Positions 1 to 14,048 of a stretch of 64,000 bases of DNA are shown here, piece after piece. The number at the start of each line of letters is the position of its first letter. The stretch's first letter is position 1. The position numbers and the translations under genes are program-made. Source of the stretch: Silene conica (taxonomy: Eukaryota > Streptophyta > Magnoliopsida > Caryophyllales > Caryophyllaceae); assembly GCA_029255685.2 (NCBI GenBank), contig CM055315.2, forward strand, positions 77,715,681 through 77,779,680. The letters are read 5' to 3'. The notes under the pieces were generated by a model. That model did not search any database and was not told the DNA's origin. It worked only from the letters and a program-made list of their open reading frames with translations.

Positions 1-33
1 TGAAGCACTTCCTTTTTTTCGGCATTGTTGCAG

Positions 34-823
34 GTGGCTTCAACTGTATCCTGCTTTTGTACAAGTAACGGGGAGACATTACCAGGATGGGATACCCTTT
101 TACGAGTTGTGTAAGTACCAAAATGCTTGAACTGCTTGCTTTAAGATACTTGTTAGTCGTTACAAGTTACAACTACCAGTCGTTGAATTTCAGTCCGTCT
201 CAAAGATGACCATGACATGCAAACTATTAGAAAATTTCTATGCAAAGTTGCAAACAGTAGAACATCTCCACCTAATTTGATCCCCGCTTGTCTTGAGACG
301 ATTCCTTGCATACACAATGTGTAGAAAAATTTCTTTTTAATGTCAACATTACTGGGATGACTGAAACCTTACGCTACGGTATCTGGTTTCAGGTGTAAGC
401 TTGGTGAAAGCAGAATCATCCTATGCGAGGCAGGATTTAGGCACCGGCTACAAAAGTTGCAATTGAATTTTCCGAGGTAAGTTGAGATATCATTTCTTGA
501 ACTTCTCAATTCTCATGAGACGATCTTACTCGATGAAAACAGGAAACAAACTCATCTATCTATTAATTTAAAATCATACTGCAAAGACGAGATCACTCTT
601 TCGTGTCTGTCTTTGTATTGCTTCTGCTTGTCTGAACACTGATTTGGTTTCTGCAAAGACGCCGAAGTGGTCTATTCCATATCCCTTGTTAGACAGTCGG
701 GTTATTATGTTACGTAAAATACTGTGAAATCATTTGCTGTTTTCTGTATAAATTTGCAGTGATGATGTGACATTTGCTCTGAAAGGAAGTGAGGACCTCC
801 CATGGTTGGCCAAGTACTTGTAA
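34..823 (+). CDS. 3' terminal three exons of an unrecognised gene
   Basis: Exons 34-110, 393-476 and 760-823 join in frame across GT-AG introns and end at TAA 821-823, giving a 74-residue tail. It contains GWDTLLRVVCKLGESRIILC and ends LPWLAKYL. The first donor (GT then GTAAGT) is strong. With it, exon 1 is read from its first base (VASTVSCF...). A donor two bases earlier would give another open frame in exon 1, so the first 25 residues are less certain than the rest. The 5' part of the gene lies left of the window. I do not recognise the family: no catalytic motif, membrane segment or repeat is visible, and the tail is mixed polar and hydrophobic. A presumed 3' UTR with the AT-rich text expected of a plant gene end follows. 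Confidence 0.6.
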
Positions 824-1325
824 TTCAAGTAATGCCATTTCCATGTCGTCGTTGTGAGTTCCGACTTCTTGGTTCATCTGTACCAGACTTGTAGCTTAGA
901 ATTGATCACAATCACAATACACTTTATTTATTAAGTTATATACACAAACTGTTATTATTATTTTTAGATTTTAGATTGTACAAGCTGAGGCACAAATGTA
1001 AGATCATTGTATTTTGTATAAAAAAAATAGTTTCATGCAAGTATGGCAAATAGCGATGTGAGTACTTTATTACTACTTTTCTGCCATTTTATTAATTGTT
1101 TGATAGAGAGATTTACATGTAGAATTACAAATCTACGAGCGTATCTTGATTATGGATGGCAATTGGTAATGTTTAGGTAGAGTCTATAAGATTCATACCC
1201 ATTATTCATATTACACAATTTCTTGTTTCAAATCAAACATATTCGTTTGAAACAATAAAACGGGTCAAATAGCTACCACTTTATATATATAACACAAAAC
1301 AAAATGCCTAGATATTAGCAAAACA

Positions 1326-1530
1326 ATAAGTCTCCTGAAAAACCGTCTTTCAATAAACTTATTGAGAGACTATTGTACAAATTTAAGAAAAAGTAATATT
1401 AAAGATAATATAATAGATATAAATCATGATTAAAGATAAAATAAGTATATTTATTATGTAAATAAGTACGAAATTAGGTATATTTTAGTACTTGTTTTAG
1501 TCTTAAAACGATTATATCCGTCTTAAGAGA
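1326..1530 (-). repeat. Dispersed AT-rich repeat (family B), copy 1
   Basis: The segment matches, in inverted orientation, sequence near 61990-62203 and 62922-62945. Shared words include the AATAAACTTATTGAGAGAC end, ACAAATTTAAGAAAAAGT, and TTATTATGTAAATAAGTACG. The ends contain ACCGTCT-like words, as in short non-autonomous DNA transposons. There is no coding capacity. This copy is uninterrupted, whereas the other carries a MITE. Exact ends and the transposon superfamily are not resolved. Confidence 0.65.
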
Positions 1531-2850
1531 GACTTGTTGTTCATATTATATACGTTGGATTTATATCCAACCCATACTCACATGGTTCAAAATTTTCATA
1601 CCCCTACGAATCTGGGAAAGATCTAGGTTTTAAATGAGTCCATCTTTTTCAAAAAGTTTGCTAATTTCTTTATCTTCTAAACGTACTTTTTCTATTAAAA
1701 TTACATAAATGCGATAGAAATTTTAATAGAATTATTAAATACGTCGATATTTGTCATTGATAAAAGTAATAAATTACCGCGTAAGTTATTTGTACGATGA
1801 AATGTTTTTTTGTTGCTCCTCAAATATTTAAATTAGTATGTAAATTTGTTAATGACTATGAAATAAGAAAACTAATACTCCGTATAAGAGAGTTAAAATG
1901 TCAATGGTCCGTACTCTGTATCCATATCCACATAATTTTTTCCGGATCCATATTTTACCCATATTCATTGGATCTATAAAGATGAGATCTCTATCCGCTC
2001 TATTCGGATAGGATCCTGGATCCACTATCATTCTTAATCTTGACAAGTGAACGTATATCTAGGATCCGATAGTATATCTTAATACAGTAAGCTAGTAAGC
2101 TTATGACGGATATATCCTTCGCAGGGGAGACTTATTGTTATATTGTAATGTAAACTGTATACCATGACTACACTGTTTGTTTTTGTTATTTTCCAGCCCC
2201 CGAACATACGGCTTCATGGACAAGGCCTTTGTAAACTATGGAGAATTCAATGCCCAATCCTACTCTATTAGAAGCCGAAAAGGTTGGCCTAATACGTCAG
2301 CCAATCCATGAACGACTCTATTTGAACATGGCTAAGAAAGGGTCCGCTCAGCCCAAAACAGACTATATTCAAAAACGAGTTGAATTAGGTCAAACAAACC
2401 ATGTCATCGACAACAAACCACCAAACCGACCCGACCCGACCCGCTAGAGTAGCCCCTCCTAAATCCTAACCCACCCACCCCCAACTTCCTAGTTTAAGGG
2501 ACGTGCTAAATCCCGCACATTATTTTACTCAAACCCACACATTTTTTACATTTATTCGGAATATACCCTTCCCATTTTTATCATCTCCACCAAAAAATTA
2601 AGAGAGAAACATAAACCCCAAAACTGCTCAAGATCAAGTCGTTCTCCCAAAAAATCAACTCACTTAAGGTTCTGATTTTAATGCAATTGGATTTTCCGAT
2701 TTCAACAGTTGAACATTCAAAAATCCCTCACAACAACTCATTCATCAACCAAAACCAATCCAAACCCTAATTATTAAAGAACCCTCTTTTTAGAAAATAA
2801 ACATCAACTAAATTGAATAAAAAAAAAAACGGAAGTTAATAAAAAATTCA

Positions 2851-3033
2851 CAAATTCTTATTTGCAACGGCACTATCCGTCGCAAGCTTATGACGGATAC
2901 CGTTTTCTCTCACAAAATACCCACTTTTTCTCTCTCTCTGACACTATTCATGTGGTCTCCTTTCTCCACTAACTCATTTTGTATCCATTTTATCTCACAA
3001 AATATCCGTCACAAATGGTGTCCCGTCTTAAGA
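2851..3033 (+). repeat. MITE-like repeat (family A), copy 1
   Basis: About 180 bases closely match 55775-55965 in the same orientation. The shared text starts with CAAATTCTTATTTGCAACGG, continues with ATCCGTCGCAAGCTT, CTCACAAAATAC and CCACTAACTCATTTT-like words, and ends at ATATCCGTCACAAAT. The left end has a palindrome around AAGCTT that is imperfect here and perfect in copy 2. The terminal words TTGC(G/A)ACGG recur inverted at the right end of copy 2, which suggests a small non-autonomous DNA transposon. Confidence 0.65.
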
Positions 3034-3547
3034 AAAACGGAATGTAAAAAATTACGATGAAATGAAGAACTAACGTTTGCTATATGCGAATTATGATCCA
3101 TAATAGTTGAATGAATAAGAGATAGGTTTAAAGGGGTGAAAAGTTTTAAAATTCTTTAAAAGTCTTTTTATTGTTTTTTTAGAAAGGACAATTATAAAAA
3201 TTTAGGATAAAAAAGTATTAAATTAAGCAAATTAGCGTGCGGGATTTAGGAAGTACGTTTAAAGGCATCATTTGTTCTAACATAAATTCGCGTCAGAAGG
3301 AGATTTAAAATCAATTAAATCATCACCAGCTCGCAAGTGACGACGACACACCTCCATCTATTTCACAAAACCTCCACACGTCTCTTCTATCTTCCATTTT
3401 ATTGTACCACCATTATTATTTATATTATACATTATATTTGCCGCGATCATATCTACCTTTCCTACCTTCCATCTTCTTCATCTTCTTCATCATCATCAAA
3501 ATCATCACCATCAACATCATCAATCGATCTCTCTTTAAAACCATACA

Positions 3548-5150
<1,603 letters not shown>

Positions 5151-5677
5151 GACGGAAACTGGTTGATCATGTATTACTGTACGATGTGCTATTGTATTTT
5201 GTGCTTTCTTGTTGGTGGGAAGAATGATGGCCTTAATTTTGCTTGCTGGTTTGTATTGCAGTAAGATTTCTTTGTGGCTTCCGAAAATGGATTGTCCCCT
5301 TCAGTGTTGGGTTTTGGTCGAAATTTCCGTATTTTTCTATGGTAATATGTAACTTCTCCGTCTTAAATAAAAAGTGGAAGCATGTTTATTTACAGATTGA
5401 ATGAACAAGTGCATCAAATTGTAAATACAGAATTAGTTTTGCTCATAAGATGGATCTTGCCTAAGAGGTAGGAACTGGAAGTATAGTTACAATCTTCGAC
5501 CGTAGTTTACAGTTCTCAGGAATCCAAATCTTGAACGCAATTCTCAGGAATCAAAATCGTCATCGCTGTTCTCGGAAATCTAATCTTCATCCAAATCTTC
5601 ATCGCTGTTCTTAGATATCCAAATTCTTGACTGGAATTAGCCACAGCCGTCCTGAAACTTGGGAACGAGAAACACTA

Positions 5678-8600
5678 TCAGGAAGCAACTGTTTCTTTTC
5701 TGCGATTTGACTGAAGTTTTGGACGTGTCTTCGTTGAATTGCTGCTACCTGTAGAGTATGTATTAGAGTATCAGTTTTCTCATGAACTCGATATGGAAAT
5801 AGAATCATTCACATGAAAATACGAACAATGACCTGAATCTTTTGTTGATTTCCTTCTACTGCGCCACAAAAGTCTGATTGGTGTACCAGAAAACCCGGCA
5901 TCAGAACGCAATTGCTTTTCCATATAACGTCGATATGTGTCAGGGAAGAGTTTTGCGTCATTCACGAAGAAAACGAATGTAGGTGGTCGGATAGCAGCCT
6001 GCCAACAAAGAGATAGATGATATAATCTTCCTGACAGTGAATGACCAAATCTATAGCAAATATCAGTGTAGCAGAATTGCAGTGATAAACCGAAGGCTTT
6101 GACTGACAAAAGACTTTTAACATTTTTTCATGCATAGAATTAGAACCAATTTTAACCAAGAAGAGGAGTATACGCCACTGATGAATTAAACAAGGCCATT
6201 TAACTGGCACCTTCATTGCTCAGCAGTATGAGTTTAATTTTAAATCGCTATCAAAAACTGTTCATTGATAATCGCCACTAAATGATTTGAAGCTCCTATA
6301 CCAATCTAGGGGCGTCTCTATTTCATATTATAAACGGCTGTTCTAGTTCTGCAGCATTGCGAGTTGCGATGAATGAAACGCGATCATATCTGACGTATAC
6401 CACAGTGAGATTCTACTCCACCGAGTCTTTTCACTTCTAGGGAGTTCAGACATCATGATAAAATGACCAAAGCAGAAAATTAGAAGCAATAATATAATTT
6501 GTCACAGTTTTACTAACCATCAAGAATATAGACTTTGTATCAAATTAATACCTGAGTACAATAAAGAACACGGCCTCTCTTTCCACCCCTGGTCCTTGGT
6601 GGAGCTTTAAACGCTACAGCCTCTCGAATCACTTGATTCAACGTGGCAGTGCTAAGCCTTCTTGACCGTTCTTTCTCAACTATATTAGCGGCAACAATAA
6701 TTCTGGAAAGATCAAAGAGGCCACAATCAAGATACTTTACCAGGGACAAGCAGTTAATCCGATTCTACCCTAACTCAAAAATTATTGTACAAGCTTCAGG
6801 ACTGTACATGTAATATAACACCCTGTTAAGAATACGATCTTAAGCTCATGACAGACAACTAATTAAGAGACCTAAGGGGACAGTTGTTAGTTCATACTTG
6901 TCAATACTTTGTCCAGTTATTGCAGTTGCATAAACAATGGGTGCCCAATGAAGATTGCGGAGCTTCCGTCGAACATCTTCCTCATATATTGTTGCTGTCT
7001 CGTGATTCTTGTTCGGTATAGTATCCCATTTGTTCACAATTATTAAAGAGGCCTTCCCTTCTACCTCAATTCGTTCTGCAATCTTGTAATCCTGAAAAAT
7101 AGGAAAAGACAATAATTGACCTCAGTGCAAACAAAAACAATACAAAAACTGTCTCGCCTGCTTAAACATTGACATTTTTAGTTTTAGGTTATGACAAGAA
7201 GAATCGAAGTACATTGAAAAAAAAGAGAGCAACACTCTACAGTAAAAACTCTAAAATATCATCAGCTACTACTAGCATGTTCTTTGAAAAGTGTAGACAA
7301 GCAAACGTTTATGATCGTATAAGAGATGTATTCCCCTTGGATGAAACAGTGCTGTAGCAAGACCAGGAGAAAATTATGGTTAGGGTTAACTACGATCAGA
7401 TGACCTCAACCAGGAAAGAACGTGCAGAATAGTGGCCCAAACCAATGGCAACCATACAAGTAGAGCCCTCTTTAAAAAAATAGAAAAATAATAAGAATAG
7501 AAATACAGAAAGAACCTATTCGGCTATTCCACAAGATAGAGTTTTGTAGTTTTTACATTCTTCATAAGAATAATCATTATTAGAGAATAGACATCCAACA
7601 TACTTAGCTTATCCAGAATGATAAAGTAGAAAACTACCTGTTCTGTAATACAGGCCATAGCCTCAATTACAAGAGCTACAACATCAGAACGGCGAATAGC
7701 ACGAAAGGCTCGATTAACAGACAATGCCTCAGTTGTGCTCCCAGAAGATGCAACAGTTGATTTTCTCCGGATTCCAGCAGTGTCAATGAGCCTAAATTTC
7801 TGCAAACATATTAGGTTACGACTTCTCAGCATATCAATCAATCACCGCAATCCACATCAACATTAGAGGGTGATAGAGCACTGAGATATCTTTCCTATAG
7901 ATGTGATTCAGGAAAGAACATGACTCAGTAATAAGCAGACAGGCTCAAAAGTGGCAGCATCCAGTGATTAGATGCTAGGCTGTACAATCGAAAATTGGAG
8001 ACTAGAGAGCGATAAAAAGACAAGAGTTTCACAATTTTTTGTAAGATTGTCCATTGGAGATTACAAAGAGAAGTGTGTGAGGTTTTGCACGATATAAGGA
8101 ACACCTTGTGCTAATAGCTTAATACCACCACTAAATGGACATAAGGTGGCGACGTGAGGCAATGTGGTATTGAAAAGTGAGATTTCTAATGTATTTTACT
8201 GCTTCCTTAGCTAGTCTCAGTCTCAAACGAAATAGAGAGGGAAAACTAAAAAACAAAATCCCAATGATCAACCAGGTAATCAAACTTTTACAAAAACTGG
8301 TTAAAACAATTCCTTTGACCAAAATTTTCTGATTCTAAACCAACATTGAACCCACCCACCAAACAAACACAATACCTAACATCGAAAAAGAGAAATACGG
8401 AACACACCTGACCATCTGGTCCAGTGAACTCGGTATCAATAGCATCACGTGTGGTGCCACTGACTGGGCTCACTATAGTCCTGTCCTCTCCAACCAATGC
8501 ATTTAATATGCTGCTTTTACCAACATTTGGTCTGCCAACGATTGCCATAGCGGGAACATAGTTTTCCTCTTCTTCCAGATATACTGGTTCCTACATGTGC

Positions 8601-11600
8601 AGAATAGAAGCATGTGAATTGTACAACTTCAACTTCACTTACTGTCCACGTTTGTTACGAAAAAATTGCACAACCAAATAACTCAAGCATCAAGCAGGGC
8701 AACTAGTAAAGTAGGGGGAAAAAACAGAAAAACAGAAAAACATCTAATCAAATCTTCTTCTTCCTATTTTTCCTTCTTGATTTGTTTTTTTAGTTTACCC
8801 CACCCCACAAGAATAATTCAATCTGGCTAAGTCCTTCAACACAACTAAGCAATCATTCTCAAGGTGAAGAGTAGATACTTTGGAAAGAACATTGACAGAA
8901 TACCTCAACTTTTGTCAGACCCGAACAAACGAGATCAAGAAGTTCTCCCGTTCCTGTTCCAGAGATAGCAGATATAGGAAGAGGTGAAAACCTACAAAGC
9001 AAAATGTATTAAGAAAGCCATTCTGAGTTTGAGCACTTAAAATAATAGAGCGTTTGACACCCATAATATGACAATCAGCCTCAAACAAAGCACTGATAAA
9101 TGCTTAGCCAACTAACAGTCTCATAAATTTAAGGATTCGCATAAATTGAAGGATCCACGAATCTGTGACATGCGTAACTTAGGCCCTGTTCTTTTTCTGG
9201 CTTAATTTCAGCTCCTTTCAATTTTGCTTGGTTGTATTCTGTTAAGTTTTATTTACGTTCAATCAATTATGTTCAATTAATCTCTTCACAAAAACTTTTA
9301 ATTCAACTAAATTCACTTGCCTCAGTTTTACTCAATTTAGTTCAATTAAGCTCTACTCCAATTAATTCAATTCAGTGCGTTTCAGCAGGGCCTTACTTCC
9401 CTAAGAGTTTTGCGCAATCTGTTGTTTTTAAATAAGAATATCAGAAAACCTAACAATAATGCACCCTCGTGAAGTACATTACCAAGGTCTTGGACCTCAT
9501 TATCGCATGAATATGTGACTAAGATAGTAGCCACTAGACCAAAGCACCAAACGAAAAAATGACAAAGAATGACTCAACTCAATTCTAGTCTGATAAACAT
9601 ATATGATGATATTTTGTATGGTAAAGCTAGAATCTGAGAACTTCAGTTAGCTCACTCAATAGTTACCAATTGTTCGAATATTCTTGTTACTTGTATTTCA
9701 ATCACACTGGAATTGCCTAACTTGTTGTGCTTCAATCAGAGTGGAATATGGATAGAACAATTGTGCAACTAAAATCATCAATGTCTAGGTCTGGATTAAA
9801 TGCCAGAGACTAACCCAGATAATGGTTCACTGGTTGAATCAAACTTAACAGGATGGTTAAAGCCATGAAACTGTGAGTATTAAGTTATTAAACCCAATGA
9901 ATCTAACAGAATTAAAAAAAACGTAGAACAACTTAGTAAATTCTCACAAAATTTAAATCATTTCTCCTTGTAATGAAGCCTCTAATATATATGTAAATCC
10001 TTCGCGTTAATCCTGGTACTCTCTTTTATGCTTAAAATATACAGAAACGTTATTTTCATAATCCCATCTCAGACACCCTTGGCTGTTCAGTAGGGATACT
10101 TGTCATAAATTCTACAATCTCCCTCCCATTTCTATAGTCCCTGATTAACTTTGGAAGTTTTGTGATCAACCAATGTTAATTTTGACACTTTATTCTCCAA
10201 ATATAAGTAGAGATACAAGTTAAATTCTGTCATGTTCCAGTTTTATCAAAATATCACCAAAACTGTTTCTATAAGCTTCACCAAGTGGTCTGAGTCACTA
10301 ACACACATAAAGTTAGTTATCCAGCAATCCACGTTTAGGTAGCTCAGCAAACACAGATGCAGCCTGCAGAAAGGCCTACTATTGCAGCATCACAAAGTCG
10401 AAGATGATTGAAGGTAATGAAGTACTCACCCAAAAGACCAAAACTCCAAAGCTTGGATTTGCCCTTTACCTGGAGACTCACACTTGTTGACGGCAAGTAT
10501 AATATTCTTGTCTGAATAGTTCTTACGTAACCAGTCGGCAATTTCCACATCACCTGCAGTTTGGCCGGCCTGTTCAGAATTTATAAATGAGATAACCCGG
10601 AGGGGGAAAAAAGGTCTGTTCATTTTAATGTTTGTGTGTTTCAATGCAAATTATAAATCAGATTGTCACGTTCAAACTTCAAAGAGTTAGCATCATCACT
10701 TAACAAATCTCTTAAAAATACAACATTTTGCCGGAGTGTGTACGACATTGATGAAGAATATTAGCTGACTAAAATACAACATTGATATGGACGGGAACAT
10801 TCTGATCTTACGGGTCATCGGGACCCTAGTGTGATCACAAGAGAACATGTGCCTGCCTCAAAACCTTACCGACTAAATCAACCAGGATACCCACAGGACA
10901 GATAGAAGGCAATCTGCTGAGGTCATCCATCCTTAGAAAAAGGTGACAGGGTATGTAGAAACATTGAACGACAATTACTGTTTGTGCAGCTGAACACTAG
11001 AAAAGCCCACTAGATTACCAAAAATGAAGTCAAAGATACATTGGAGGTCATAAAACACCCGTATAGTTTTCCAGTTAGTTAAATAGAAAAAGGGAATTAG
11101 GGAGGTGCAGTTCATGAAGAGACTTAAGTTGAAGGGAAAAATTACAAGATCGCCTAGAATAGTTCACTCAAAATTTGTCACCAAAAGAAAGATGCCAAAA
11201 TAAAAACTCTGTATCAACTATCATTTCTTACAGCTTTTTGATAGCAATGAGTATACTCGTATTCCATACGGGCTAGATCTCTCTTACATAGAATGATGTG
11301 AGGACACAAACATAAAGCAAGACCAGAAACATCTAAATCGCTGATCTAGTAAAGAGCACACCTGACCATCAACCAAAAATATGACGACAGATGATTCCTC
11401 AACAGCTATAGCCGCCTGCCTCTCAATTTGTGAAGGCATTTTTGCAACAGCTGCCTCTCTAGCAGCTAATGGGATTCCCTCCATACCAATAGTTGTAGAT
11501 ACATTCAAATCTTCAACTACTACTTCTTGCGACTTGGATAATGTAACGACACCTCCAGTGTCTACCACCATGAACTCATTCTCCCCCCAAAAAGACCTTC

Positions 11601-14048
11601 CATACAGTCGATCCCTAGTAACCCCAGGCTCATCTACCACAATTGCTCTATTACCCTACAGGACAGAAATAGAATAAAGTTTACTGGTATAATCACACTA
11701 GTAAGAACTCATAGGTAAGGAGTTGCAACAAGCGTACCCCAACAAGGCGGTTGAATAGTGCGGATTTACCCACATTTGGCCTTCCAACTATAGCAACCCT
11801 TGGGAGAAGATGGTCAGGTATCTGCAAGAGTAAATTAAAAGAAAGATATCACTAACAAAAATGACTAACCTCCAACCTATATAGATTCACGATAGCCTGA
11901 CTGGTATAGTGGTATGCATATACAGATCCATTTCACTATCAAATAATCCCAAAAAAACAGACATTTTACACTGTAATCAACAAGACTTGGTAAGAGTAAA
12001 CGAGACCAGACTATGATACAAAGTAAAAAACTAAGTCGTGTACTAGCCAAAGCAACTCACACTTTTACGCACAGGCTTCTGGCTTTTCTGCTTTCTTCCT
12101 GCTTCTTTGCTAACCTTCACCTCTTCTTCTGCAGATGTGTACAAAGAAGTCAACACCATAAATACTTAATGACAAAGGGGCACATAAACAGCCACTAAGT
12201 CGGTAGCTACAAGTAAATTCTGCTTTATCAAACTCTAGAATCGAGACTGCATCTCTAAAGCAGCTAAATACAGTCATTTAAGAAAGCAATTTGCACCAGT
12301 GCAACATTGAAGAGAAAGCCATTTATCAAACTCTAGTGATCACCACTGCGTTGCACCGCCAACATGGCACCGTTGAAACTCTAACTTGAGTTTCAACATT
12401 GGTACATTATCAAGGAACCGGACCTTATACCTCTTGTTCAACTACATCGATTTCTAACCAATCAATCTAAATGCACATTGTACATTGTAACCAGAAGATA
12501 CAGTAATAAAGTAAAATGCAATACCAATACTCAAAACAAGTGAAACAGGCGTCGGAAACTTATCGATTCAACGACTAATAAAAATCAAGTCAAGGGTAGA
12601 GAGCAATTAAAACCCAACAAATGCAATATCCCAATGCAAGCAAACAAGCATAATGACTCAAATCCCGAAACGACGTGGGCATAAGGATAATGCATAAACA
12701 TAGATGAGTTTTACATTGCGGCGTAGTATGAATGACTTCAAATGAACTTTTTGGCTTTTACATGATCTTTTCACTTTTCACTTTTCACCTTGGACACTTA
12801 CATTTCACTCAAACTCTTTTATATCCGAAAGGATATTTCGCGCTTTTCAATTAGCCATCATTACATATAACTTCCTACATAAAATTGATTAATAATAATG
12901 GACTAAATAGCTAAATTAGACGCACCAATGGTTAATTCAAGAGAAACAGGTCTCGAAAACTTCTGAATTGAAGCGATTACGTTCACGCTATTCAAATAAC
13001 CATCATTACACATAATTTCCTACATAATGAATCGGAAATAATGGAGTAAACAGCTAAAATTAATGCACCAAGTCACCAACAGCCAACTCAACAGAAACAG
13101 GCTTCGGAAACATCTGGATTGAAGCGATAACATTCGTCATTACACATAAACATTCTACAGAAACAGAATTGATTAAAATGAAGCACTAAAAAGCTAAATC
13201 AAACATATTAATGGCGAATTCAAGCGAAACAGGCGTCAAAAACTTCTGAATTGAAAAGATAATATTCGCGCTTTCAATTAATCACATAATTTCCTACACA
13301 ATTGGATTGGAGCGATAACATTCGCGCTTTTCAATTTAAATCGTTGTTACAGACAAACATCCTACATAATTGATTAAAATAAACGACTAAAAAGCTAAAA
13401 CTAAATGTATTAGATGGTGAACTTCTGGATTGAAGCGATAACATTCGCGCATTTCAATTAATCATCATTACACATAAACATTCTACAAAATTGATTAAAA
13501 TGAAGGACTAAAAAGCTTAAATTAAACGTATTAATGGCGAATTCAAGCGAAACAGGCCTCGAAAACTTCTGAATTGAATCGATAATATTCGCGCTTTCAA
13601 TTAATCACATAATTTCCTACACAATTGAGTGAAATTAACTCAAATTAAAGCTAGAAATCAACATACCGATGGTCAATTCACGAGAAAGAGACCTCGAAAA
13701 ATCCTGAACCAAAATCCTAGCTTCAGCTTCAAGCTCATCTTCATCAATTACGAAGTTTTCATCAGTAGCTTCGCTCTCATAACCTTCATACTCCACAAAC
13801 TCTTCGTCTTCATCTTCGACTTCAAAATTGTCTTGAACGTCGTCGTTTAGTTGCGAATTACCTGGAGAACGAAGAACCGAGGCGCGAAAACTGGGGAGAG
13901 AGAAGGTTTTAGTGGAGAGGAGGAGAGTAGATGAAGTAGGAGATGGAAGGAAGGAGAAATTGAAGGATTGCGAAAATGGTGATGATGGAAGGAGCGGAGA
14001 GATGGTTCTGGAGAGAGAATTGGTGGCGATGTTGCCGGTGACCGCCAT
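5678..14048 (-). CDS. DER: Plastid-targeted Der/EngA double GTPase (EMB2738-like)
   Basis: Twelve exons (14048-13667, 12128-12061, 11821-11738, 11655-11362, 10569-10430, 8991-8904, 8590-8408, 7799-7638, 7091-6898, 6702-6552, 5998-5833, 5748-5678) join in frame to 660 residues, close to the Arabidopsis homologue. Residues 1 to about 60 are Ser/Thr-rich and look like a plastid transit peptide. An acidic linker follows. GTPase domain 1 has GRPNVGKS at 163-170, DTGG at 210-213 and NKCE at 304-307. Domain 2 has GRPNVGKS at 371-378, DTAG at 419-422 and NKWD at 487-490. A KH-like C-terminal domain ([11 protein letters not shown]) and a basic tail complete the Der plan. Der proteins bind the large ribosomal subunit and are needed for its assembly. 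The plant copy acts in plastids and is embryo-essential in Arabidopsis. No motif residue is missing. Domain 2 has [10 protein letters not shown] where bacteria usually have IDATEGVTEQD. Confidence 0.96.
9182..9392. mobile_element. Small Harbinger-like MITE in DER intron 5
   Basis: The element starts GGCCCTGTTC and ends CAGGGCC. It is flanked on both sides by TTA, the typical PIF/Harbinger target duplication (9179-9181 and 9393-9395). The interior is rich in TTCAATTAA-like words and has no reading frame of interest. Only the outer seven bases of the terminal repeat agree well, so it is either old or a degenerate family member. Confidence 0.6.
12530..13666 (-). repeat. DER: Intron 1 tandem repeats derived from the end of DER exon 1
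   Basis: At least six degenerate copies lie in intron 1, near 12534, 12926, 13079, 13210, 13411 (truncated) and 13532. The full copies carry a block resembling the last ~45 bases of exon 1 plus its donor (13667-13715). On the + strand the exon reads CGAGAAAGAGACCTCGAAAA, and copies read for example GCGAAACAGGCCTCGAAAAC. Translated in the DER frame, copies give [11 protein letters not shown] where the exon gives [11 protein letters not shown]. The remainder of each unit, with ATTCGCGCTTTTCAATTA and CATCATTACACATAA, is intronic. Spacings run from about 120 to 200 bases. The array looks like repeated duplication across an exon-intron boundary. Confidence 0.75.

Larger units (their letters stand above)
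824..3547. other. AT-rich intergenic region with dispersed repeats
   Basis: Apart from two repeats listed separately (about 1326-1530 and 2851-3033) I see no gene here. Between 1911 and 2060 there are several GGATCC-centred words without clear order. The stretch 2195-2450 is relatively GC-rich and open for 69 codons, but nothing resembles a known protein and no splice sites bound it convincingly. The last 250 bases should hold the promoter and 5' UTR of the reductase gene. They include a TCTTCATCATC-rich pyrimidine leader at 3465-3520. Confidence 0.5.

Noticed and set aside
2238..2447. Open frame of 69 codons on the + strand
   Set aside because: No family resemblance, no splice or promoter context, and a sequence drifting into ACCCGACCCGACCCG repeats. 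Not enough to call a gene.
12840..13660. CRISPR-like or centromeric satellite reading of the DER intron repeats
   Set aside because: Units are unequal in length (about 120-200 bases), degenerate and intronic in a plant gene. The exon-derived explanation fits better.
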